This document shows, piece by piece, positions 46,264 through 53,201 of a stretch of DNA of 64,000 nt. The notes under the pieces are model-generated. The model worked only from the letters and a program-made list of their open reading frames with translations. It did no database searches and was not told where the DNA came from. The translations under genes and the position numbers were made by a program. This DNA is from Mycobacterium sp. 236(2023) (GTDB taxonomy: Bacteria; Actinomycetota; Actinomycetes; Mycobacteriales; Mycobacteriaceae). The first letter of the stretch is position 1; each line of letters begins with the position of its first letter. The stretch is from NCBI RefSeq assembly GCF_029623955.1, contig NZ_JARSBP010000003.1, forward strand, positions 496,001-560,000. The letters are read 5' to 3'.

Positions 46264-47136
46264 GTGCAGCTCAATTCGTCGGACACTGTCGGCGTCAAAG
46301 CGCCTGACGCGGCGTCGAATTCGTCGCCGTCCTCGGTTGCGGCGCGCTGCCGTGCGCTGATCGCGCATCCCGCGTTCGAGCTGGTGATCGTCGTCGTGAT
46401 CGTCCTCAACGCGATCGTGCTCGGCATGGGCACGTACGCCGATCTGGCGACGAACCACGACAGCGAATTCGATCTGGTCTACAACATCTTCCTGGCCATC
46501 TACGTCGTCGAGTTGCTGATCCGGCTCACCGCGTGCAGCTGGAAGCCGCGGGAGTTCGTCAAGGACGGCTGGAACGTCTTCGACTTCGTGGTCGTCGTCG
46601 CGGCGTTCGTTCCGGGCTTGCGGGCCAACGCGATGCTGTTGCGCCTCGTACGACTGCTGCGCATCGTGCGCCTCATCCGGTTCCTGCCGGACCTGCGCAT
46701 GCTGGTCTCCGCCGCGGGCCGGGCGGTCCCGGGCGTCGCGTCCCTTGCGGCGGCGACGTTCGTGCTGATCTTCATCTACGGGATGGTCGGCTGGGTGTTG
46801 TTCGCCAACCACGACCCGGCCGGCTACGGCAACGTCGGTCAGGCGATGCTGACGATGTTCGTCATGCTGACCCTGGAGAACTTCCCGGACAACGTCGCGA
46901 TGGGCCAGACGGTGTCGCACTGGACGATCGTGTACTTCATCAGCTACGTCCTGCTGGCCAGCTTCCTGATCTTCAACCTGTTCATCGGCATCGTCCTCAA
47001 CGCGATGGAGGAGGCCCGCGGCAAGGACCGCGAAGAACACGAGACCGACGATCTGCTCGAACGGATCCGTGCCGCGCGCACTGCTCTCGAGGACGCCGAG
47101 AACGAGCTGGCGAAGACGCACCGCAACGACCGCTGA
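46264..47136 (+). CDS. voltage-gated-type ion channel (BacNav-like ion transport protein)
   Basis: 290 residues with six membrane helices and a pore loop. The S4 voltage-sensor helix has arginine at every third position (R127, R130, R133, R136 and R139 in LLRLVRLLRIVRLIRF). The pore loop reads MLTLENFPD (selectivity-filter region, E205), in the place of TLESW in bacterial sodium channels. S6 is ISYVLLASFLIFNLFIGIVL, and the C-terminal tail is a charged helix (ERIRAARTALEDAENELAK) fit for a four-helix bundle. It should be a tetrameric cation channel. Ion selectivity is uncertain because Trp is replaced. Confidence 0.87.
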   Translation: MQLNSSDTVGVKAPDAASNSSPSSVAARCRALIAHPAFELVIVVVIVLNAIVLGMGTYADLATNHDSEFDLVYNIFLAIYVVELLIRLTACSWKPREFVKDGWNVFDFVVVVAAFVPGLRANAMLLRLVRLLRIVRLIRFLPDLRMLVSAAGRAVPGVASLAAATFVLIFIYGMVGWVLFANHDPAGYGNVGQAMLTMFVMLTLENFPDNVAMGQTVSHWTIVYFISYVLLASFLIFNLFIGIVLNAMEEARGKDREEHETDDLLERIRAARTALEDAENELAKTHRNDR

Positions 47137-47192
47137 GCCGAATTGTGTTTTGCCGCTGCTGATCATCGTGTTCAGGGCATCAGGGGTAACTT

Positions 47193-48194
47193 GTGGCTGC
47201 TAATCTCCGGCGCGTGGAGCCCCACCTGATCGTCGAACCCGACGACGGTCTCGATCCTGTGCTGGACCTCATCGCCGCGGCCCGGGACACCCTGCGTATC
47301 AAGCAGTTCACGTTCACCGACGAGGCGCTCATCGATGCCGTCATCGATCGCCGCGCAGCCGGTGTCGACGTGCGCGTCATGCTCAATGCCGCGAAGTCGG
47401 GCGGGGAGCGCGCCAACGACGAGACGTTCGATCGTCTGCGGGACGCGGGCGTGACGGTCGCCTGGACCAACCCGGCGTTCTACGTGACGCACGAGAAATC
47501 GATCGTCGTGGACCGCAGCGCCGCGTTGATCGCGACGTTCAACCTGTGCACCAAATACTTCACGCGCACCCGCGATTTCGGCGTTGTCACCACCGATCCG
47601 GGGCAGGTCGCCCAGATCATCGAGGTGTTCGAGGCCGACTGGGAGCACGGCAACTGGGTGCCGGCCAACAACTCGGGGTTGTTGTGGAGCAACTCGAATT
47701 CGCGCGTGGTGATGGCGCAGTTCATCGACACCGCCACCACACATCTGGACGTGCAGCACCCGAAGTTCGTGGACGCGGTGATCCTGGACCGCATCGTGGC
47801 GGCGGCTGATCGCGGGGTGAAGGTCAAGGTGCTCTGCGGTGGCCGGCACGGGATCAGCGACAGCGATGTGCTGGACACGTTCTCGTCGTTGCGGACACTG
47901 AACTACTTCGGCATCAAGGTGAACAAGCAGAAGAATCTGCGTGCGCACGCCAAAGTGGTCATCGTCGACCGCGAGCGCGCGCTGGTGGGTTCGATGAACA
48001 TCGACCGCAGCGCGTTCGACCTACGCCGTGAGCTCGGCGTGACGGTCGACGATCCGGTGATCGTCGACCGCCTCATCGAGGTCTTCAAGCGGGACTGGGC
48101 GTCGTCGCGCCGCTACCTCGCGCCGGACCCGCTGATCCCCGAGGAGCACGTGGAGACGGACTTCCCGCACGACCCCGAACTCGTTCATGAATGA
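47193..48194 (+). CDS. phospholipase D-like (HKD) protein
   Basis: 333 residues with two HxK motifs: H100-E-K102...D107 (VTHEKSIVVD) and H252-A-K254...D259 (RAHAKVVIVD). The two halves form the usual PLD active site. There is no signal peptide or membrane segment, so a cytosolic phosphodiesterase, nuclease-like or phospholipid-transfer function is possible. The length is shorter than the usual cardiolipin synthase, which also has N-terminal helices. It overlaps the first ChrA-type gene by 8 bp, so they share an operon. Confidence 0.83.
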   Translation: MAANLRRVEPHLIVEPDDGLDPVLDLIAAARDTLRIKQFTFTDEALIDAVIDRRAAGVDVRVMLNAAKSGGERANDETFDRLRDAGVTVAWTNPAFYVTHEKSIVVDRSAALIATFNLCTKYFTRTRDFGVVTTDPGQVAQIIEVFEADWEHGNWVPANNSGLLWSNSNSRVVMAQFIDTATTHLDVQHPKFVDAVILDRIVAAADRGVKVKVLCGGRHGISDSDVLDTFSSLRTLNYFGIKVNKQKNLRAHAKVVIVDRERALVGSMNIDRSAFDLRRELGVTVDDPVIVDRLIEVFKRDWASSRRYLAPDPLIPEEHVETDFPHDPELVHE

Positions 48195-48762
48195 CGCGGC
48201 GCCGCGCGTCTCGAGCATCGAGATCGCGATGGCGTTCAACCACGTCGCGCTGGCGTCGTTCGGCGGTGGGCTGTCGGCGTGGTCGCGCGAGATCATCGTC
48301 GAGCGCAAGAAATGGCTCGACGACAAGGAGTTCCTGTCGGCGCTGACGATGTGCCGGATCCTGCCCGGCGCCAACCAGGTCAACATCGCGGTTTTCGTCG
48401 GCACGAAGTTGCGCGGCGCCTCGGGTGCCGTCGCCGCGATCCTGGGGCTGATGGCCGTGCCCGTGATGCTGACGCTCTTCGCCGGCTGGGCCTACTTCAC
48501 GTTCAAGGAAGTGCCGGGAATCCACGGTGCGCTGCACGGCGCCTCGTCGGCCGCGGTGGCGCTGACTGTCGCGATGGTGATCAAGACCGGGCGGGATTGC
48601 CTGACGGGGGTGATTCCTGTCGCGTTGTTCGGCGCGGCATTCGTGCTCAACGGGATTCTGCGCTGGCCGTTGGTCGTGACGCTGTTGATTCTCGTGCCGC
48701 TGTGCCTGCTGTGGGCGTGGCCGCGGGGTACCCGCACAGACTCCGGGCAGCCCGCGCAGTGA
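48187..48762 (+). CDS. ChrA-type chromate transporter, N-terminal half
   Basis: 191 residues, one CHR domain with five or six membrane helices. It starts with NHVALASFGGGLSAWSREII, the conserved entry of the family, and continues ILPGANQVNIAVFVGTKLRG. In short-chain ChrA systems two such proteins work as a pair. The ATG at 48187 overlaps the PLD-like gene. The partner begins four nt after its stop. It may export chromate or a related oxyanion. No chromate regulator lies close by. Confidence 0.85.
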   Translation: MNDAAPRVSSIEIAMAFNHVALASFGGGLSAWSREIIVERKKWLDDKEFLSALTMCRILPGANQVNIAVFVGTKLRGASGAVAAILGLMAVPVMLTLFAGWAYFTFKEVPGIHGALHGASSAAVALTVAMVIKTGRDCLTGVIPVALFGAAFVLNGILRWPLVVTLLILVPLCLLWAWPRGTRTDSGQPAQ

Positions 48763-48766
48763 CGAC

Positions 48767-49327
48767 ATGATCGCCCATCTCGACACCTATCTCCAGCTGG
48801 CCCTGTTGTTCGGTGGCCTGTCGCTGATGTCGATCGGCGGCGGCAACGTCGTGCTGCCGGAAATGCACCTGCGGTCGGTGCAGGACCACCACTGGCTGAC
48901 CAACACGCAGTTCGCCGAGGTGTTCTCGATCTCGCAGACGATGCCGGGGCCGAGCAGCGTGCTGATCGTGACGCTGGTGGGGTACGGGGCGGGGCACGAC
49001 GTCGGCGGAGTGCTCGGCGCGATCGTCGGCGGCTTGATCTCCATCGTCGCCATGGTGGTGCCCGCGGCCGGAGTGACGTTCTTCGTCACCCGCTTCTGGC
49101 AGCGCGCCCACGAGGCGCCGTGGCACGCCGCGGTCGAGAAGGGGTTGGCTCCGATGGCGGTCGGTCTGATCATGGCGACGGCGCTGGTGATGAGCAGAGC
49201 CGCCGATCATGATTGGCGGTCGTATCTGCTGACGGCGTTGTGCACGGTGGTGTTCGTCGCGACCAAGCTCAACCCGCTGTGGCTGGTCGCGCTGGCTGCC
49301 GTGCTGGGGTATGTCGGCGTGCTCTGA
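48767..49327 (+). CDS. ChrA-type chromate transporter, C-terminal half
   Basis: 186 residues, the second CHR domain: LFGGLSLMSIGGGNVVLPEM and FSISQTMPGPSSVLIVTLVGYG, then membrane helices to the end. The pair with the preceding gene forms the two-protein ChrA. Four nt separate the two genes. Their CHR entry sequences differ (SFGGGLSAW in the first, SIGGGNVVL in the second), as expected for antiparallel halves. Confidence 0.85.
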   Translation: MIAHLDTYLQLALLFGGLSLMSIGGGNVVLPEMHLRSVQDHHWLTNTQFAEVFSISQTMPGPSSVLIVTLVGYGAGHDVGGVLGAIVGGLISIVAMVVPAAGVTFFVTRFWQRAHEAPWHAAVEKGLAPMAVGLIMATALVMSRAADHDWRSYLLTALCTVVFVATKLNPLWLVALAAVLGYVGVL

Positions 49328-49342
49328 CCTGCCGGGAATGGC

Positions 49343-49373
49343 TTGACCTCAACAAATGTTGAGGTCCTACGGT
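49343..49373 (+). promoter_or_regulatory. MerR/SoxR-type promoter with overlong spacer
   Basis: -35 TTGACC (49343-49348) and -10 TACGGT (49368-49373) are 19 bp apart. The spacer holds a perfect dyad: GACCTCAAC (49345-49353), AAAT, GTTGAGGTC (49358-49366). Arms ACCTCAA and TTGAGGT, 6 bp apart, are the same as those of the SoxR box. Long spacers with a central dyad are the known design of MerR-family activated promoters. No merR/soxR gene is in the window. Confidence 0.7.
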
Positions 49374-49380
49374 GAAAAAC

Positions 49381-49431
49381 ATGTCGAAGTTATCTGCTTG
49401 CCCGCAATGGGAAGATGTTCTAAGTGGCTGA
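49381..49431 (+). CDS. 16-residue leader ORF before the ABC exporter
   Basis: ATG 49381 lies eight bases after the -10 box, so the transcript should begin at or next to it. The ORF reads MSKLSACPQWEDVLSG and stops at 49429-49431, overlapping the exporter start (GTG 49424) in another frame by 8 bp. Such leaderless short ORFs are common in mycobacteria. It may couple translation to the exporter. The peptide itself has one Cys and one Trp and no known role. Confidence 0.45.
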   Translation: MSKLSACPQWEDVLSG

Positions 49432-51295
49432 CTCCCGACCAGATTCCCTGCATGCGGCGCCCTCGATCGGGCCGCCGCCGAAGCAGGTCAGACCGAGCTC
49501 TGACCTGTGGCGGATGATGCCCTACCTGCTGCCGTACCGCGGCCGCTGGATCGCGATGGTCGTCATCGCCCTGGTGAGTCTCGTCGCGACGATCTCGATC
49601 CCGTTGATGACCAAAGCCGTCATCGACGGTCCGGTGCGCCATCAGGATCAGCAGGGGCTCTGGCTCCTCGGCACCGCCGCTCTGGGCGTGGGCATCACCG
49701 AGGCGGTGCTGTGGTTCATCCGCCGCTGGCTGGTCGCCCGGGCCACGATGGGGGCCGAGGCCGACGTCCGCAAACAGCTCTACGCACGCCTGCAGATTCT
49801 GCCCATGTCGTTCCACGGCCGCTGGGAGTCGGGGCAGCTGCTGTCGCGAATCATGAACGACCTGGGCACTATTCGACGGTTCAGCTCGTTCGGCTTGATC
49901 TTCCTGATGCTCAACGTCCTGCAGATCACGATCGTGACGGCGATCCTGCTGGCGATGTACTGGCCACTCGGCGTCGTGGTGCTGGTGTCGATCGTGCCGA
50001 TCACGTTGACGGTGCTGCATTTTCAGCGGGAGTACACGCGGCTGTCGCGGCTCGCCCAGGACCAGGCCGGCCACGTCGCCACCCACGTCGAGGAGGCCGC
50101 GCTCGGGCTGCGGGTGATCAAGTCCTTCGGCCGTGAGGACTACGTCTACGAACGGTTCGACGACCAACTGACGAACCTCTATGACACCCAGGTCCGCCGG
50201 GTGTCGGTGTCGGCCAAATTCTGGACGGTGCTCGAGGTCATCCCGAACCTGACGCTGATCGTCGTGCTCGGATTCGGTGCCTACGCCGCCGGCCACGGTC
50301 AGGTCACGATGGGCACGCTGGTCGCGTTCATCACGATGATGCTGTCGCTGGTATGGCCGATCGCGTCGCTGGGATTCCTGCTGTCGATGACGCAGGAGTC
50401 ATACACCGCCGCCAACCGCATCGCCGAGATCTTCGACGCGCCACCGGAGATCGCCGACGGACCGCGGGATCAGACGCCGCGTGGCGGCAGGCTCGAACTG
50501 GTCGATGTCGGGTTCCGGTTTCCCGACTCCGACGAGTGGGTGCTGCGGAAGGTGAACCTGACGGTGGAGCCGGGAGAGACGGTGGCCCTCGTCGGTGCCA
50601 CTGGCTCGGGAAAGTCGGTGCTGGTCGGTTTGCTGTCGCGGCTCTACGACGTCGTCGAGGGCGAGATCCGCATCGACGCCCAGGACATCCGCGAGCTGTC
50701 GCTGACGGCGCTGCGAAGCGCCGTGGCAACGGCTTTCGAGGATCCGACGCTGTTCTCGATGTCGGTTGCGGAGAACCTGAAGCTCGGTCGCGCCGATGCG
50801 ACGGACGAAGAACTTCGGCGCGCCGTCGACATCGCGGCCGCGGAGTTCGTGTACGACCTGCCGTTCGGGCTCGACACCCGCATCGGGGAGCAGGGGATGA
50901 GCCTGTCCGGCGGTCAGCGCCAACGGCTTTCGCTCGCCCGGGCCATCCTGGCCGATCCGAAGATCCTCGTACTCGACGACACTCTCTCGGCGCTGGACGT
51001 GCACACCGAGGCGATCGTCGAGGAGGCGCTGCGCCGGGTCCTGCATGCGGTCACCGGCATCGTCGTGGCCCACCGCGCGTCGACGGTCCTGCTGGCCGAC
51101 CGGGTCGCATTGTTGCAGAACGGCACCATCACCCACGTGGGGACGCACGCCGAGTTGCTCGCGCAGGTACCCGAGTACCGCTACCTGTTGGCCGCCGACG
51201 ACGAGCTCGACGACGGGAGCGAGCGGGACTGCGATTGGGAACATCAGGACGAGCGGGCGCGTCTGGATCGCGAGATGCTGGGGAGGCGCGCATGA
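49424..51295 (+). CDS. ABC exporter half-transporter A (degenerate-site subunit)
   Basis: 623 residues: six membrane helices (about 35-330), then a nucleotide-binding domain with Walker A GATGSGKS (about 390-397), signature LSGGQRQR and Walker B ILVLDD with D519 where a catalytic Glu is normal. The Glu-to-Asp change marks the degenerate-site subunit of heterodimeric exporters (TM287/288, BmrCD type). It is similar to mycobacterial multidrug ABC pairs. The start is GTG 49424; GGAAG is 9 nt upstream. The stop overlaps the start of the second subunit by ATGA. Confidence 0.92.
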   Translation: MADSRPDSLHAAPSIGPPPKQVRPSSDLWRMMPYLLPYRGRWIAMVVIALVSLVATISIPLMTKAVIDGPVRHQDQQGLWLLGTAALGVGITEAVLWFIRRWLVARATMGAEADVRKQLYARLQILPMSFHGRWESGQLLSRIMNDLGTIRRFSSFGLIFLMLNVLQITIVTAILLAMYWPLGVVVLVSIVPITLTVLHFQREYTRLSRLAQDQAGHVATHVEEAALGLRVIKSFGREDYVYERFDDQLTNLYDTQVRRVSVSAKFWTVLEVIPNLTLIVVLGFGAYAAGHGQVTMGTLVAFITMMLSLVWPIASLGFLLSMTQESYTAANRIAEIFDAPPEIADGPRDQTPRGGRLELVDVGFRFPDSDEWVLRKVNLTVEPGETVALVGATGSGKSVLVGLLSRLYDVVEGEIRIDAQDIRELSLTALRSAVATAFEDPTLFSMSVAENLKLGRADATDEELRRAVDIAAAEFVYDLPFGLDTRIGEQGMSLSGGQRQRLSLARAILADPKILVLDDTLSALDVHTEAIVEEALRRVLHAVTGIVVAHRASTVLLADRVALLQNGTITHVGTHAELLAQVPEYRYLLAADDELDDGSERDCDWEHQDERARLDREMLGRRA

Positions 51296-53121
51296 GTCGC
51301 GACGACACCACCCAGAAGTGGCGGGGCAAGTTCGACGAGAGCGCCGATCTACCGATCGACGAATCGGTGCCGCTGCGCTCCGAAGCGCGGTCGCTGCTCT
51401 ATTCGCTGCTGTATCCCTACCGCTGGGTCGTCGCGGTGCTCGCCGTCGTGGTCGTCGTCGAAAACGCTGCGCGCCTTTCCGTTCCGATCCTGGTCCAGAA
51501 AGGTATAGACGACGGGATACCACCGCTGCTCGCCGGCGGGCCTGCCACCACGCTGCTGACGATCGTCGCCACGCTGTGCGGCGTGGTCACCGTGCAGGCG
51601 GTCGGCCGGATGTATTTCCTTCGGCGGTCCGGCAAGGTCGGCCAGAAGGTTCTTCTCGAGCTGCGCAGGCGCGTGTTCCGCCATTTCGGTCGTCTGGACA
51701 TCGCCTTCCACGACCGCTACACCTCCGGGCGGGTGGTGAGTCGCTCCACCAACGATGTCGAAGCGATCCAGGACATGCTGGAAACCGGCTTCGACAGCCT
51801 GATCACCGCGGTCCTCACGCTGGTCGGGACCGCGGTGCTGCTGGTGGTGCTCGACGTGAAACTCGGGTTGATGTGCCTGGCGGCGTTCCCCGTTCTGGTG
51901 CTGCTGGTCTGGTGGTTCCAGCGGGAATCGTCGATGACCTATCGCGAGGTCCGTGAAGTCTCGGCGTTGGTCATCGTGCAGTTCGTCGAGACGATGACAG
52001 GGATCAAGGCGGTGCAGGCCTATCGCCGCGAACCGCGCAACCAGGCGATCTTCGAGGACGTCGCCGACCGGTACCGGGTGATCAACGAGCGCACGTTCAA
52101 GCTGCTCGCCGTGTTCATGCCGGCCGTCAAGCTGGTCGGCAATCTCACCACCGGCGTGGTCCTTCTCTACGGCGGCTACCGCGTTCTGCACGGCGAGATG
52201 ACGATCGGCACGCTGGCGGCGTTCCTGCTCTACCTGCGGATGTTCTTCGAGCCGATGCAGGAGATCTCGCAGTTCTTCAACACTTTCCAGTCCGCGTCCT
52301 CGGCGTTGGAGAAGCTCGCAGGGGTGCTCGCACGCAAGCCCGCCATCGGTGACCCGTCGGCGCCCACCGAGCTCGGGGATGTTCGGGGCGAAATCGGGTT
52401 GCGCGACGTGGAATTCGAATATGTGCCAGGGCGTCCGGTGCTGCCGGGACTCGATCTGGTGATCCCCGCCGGGCAGACGGTCGCGCTGGTGGGGACGACG
52501 GGTGCGGGGAAGACGACCATCGCGAAACTGATCACGAGGTTCTACGACCCGACGTCCGGTGTGGTGACGTTGGACGGGACCGATCTGCGGGAGGTTGCGC
52601 AGGACGATCTGCGCCGCCACGTCGTGATGGTGACGCAGGAGAACTTCATGTTCGGCGGGACGGTCGCCGACAACATCCGGTTCGGCCGGCCCTCGGCCAC
52701 CGACGAGCAGATCCGTGCAGCCGCGAAAGCCGTTGGGGCCCACACCTTCATCGAGGGTCTGCCCGACGGTTATGACACCGATGTCGCCAAGCGGGGCGGC
52801 CGGCTCTCGGCGGGTCAACGGCAGCTGGTCGCGTTCGCGCGCGCCTTCCTTGCCGATCCCGCCGTGCTGATCCTGGACGAGGCGACGTCGTCGCTGGACA
52901 TCCCGAGCGAGCGGCTGGTGCAGCGGGCGCTGGAGACGGTGCTGGCCGACCGGACCGCCGTGGTGATCGCGCACCGGCTCTCGACGGTGCAGATCGCCGA
53001 CCGCGTCCTGGTGCTCGAACACGGCCGGATCGTCGAGGACGGCTCGCCCGACGAGCTCACCTCCCGCGAAGACGGCCATTACGCGGCGCTGCACCGGTCC
53101 TGGGTTCAGTCGCTGGCGTAG
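51292..53121 (+). CDS. ABC exporter half-transporter B (consensus-site subunit)
   Basis: 609 residues from ATG 51292. Six membrane helices; nucleotide-binding domain with Walker A GTTGAGKT, Walker B AVLILDEA (catalytic Glu present) and signature LSAGQ in place of LSGGQ. Subunit A has the normal signature and altered Walker B, so each composite site is either fully normal or fully degenerate, as expected for a heterodimer. It likely exports lipids or drugs. The upstream SoxR-type promoter hints at redox-active substrates (inference). Confidence 0.93.
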   Translation: MSRDDTTQKWRGKFDESADLPIDESVPLRSEARSLLYSLLYPYRWVVAVLAVVVVVENAARLSVPILVQKGIDDGIPPLLAGGPATTLLTIVATLCGVVTVQAVGRMYFLRRSGKVGQKVLLELRRRVFRHFGRLDIAFHDRYTSGRVVSRSTNDVEAIQDMLETGFDSLITAVLTLVGTAVLLVVLDVKLGLMCLAAFPVLVLLVWWFQRESSMTYREVREVSALVIVQFVETMTGIKAVQAYRREPRNQAIFEDVADRYRVINERTFKLLAVFMPAVKLVGNLTTGVVLLYGGYRVLHGEMTIGTLAAFLLYLRMFFEPMQEISQFFNTFQSASSALEKLAGVLARKPAIGDPSAPTELGDVRGEIGLRDVEFEYVPGRPVLPGLDLVIPAGQTVALVGTTGAGKTTIAKLITRFYDPTSGVVTLDGTDLREVAQDDLRRHVVMVTQENFMFGGTVADNIRFGRPSATDEQIRAAAKAVGAHTFIEGLPDGYDTDVAKRGGRLSAGQRQLVAFARAFLADPAVLILDEATSSLDIPSERLVQRALETVLADRTAVVIAHRLSTVQIADRVLVLEHGRIVEDGSPDELTSREDGHYAALHRSWVQSLA

Positions 53122-53201
53122 CGGGTGTCTGCCCGATTCGCTGTCCACCGGCGCGGTCGGGTCTTAAGCTGCGAAGGGGGCAGCAACATTGGGGGGATTT
53201 C

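Noticed and set aside
51349..53148. About 600-codon minus-strand frame opposite ABC subunit B
   Set aside because: Antisense shadow rich in His, Gln, Arg and Asp; ABC motifs are all on the plus strand.
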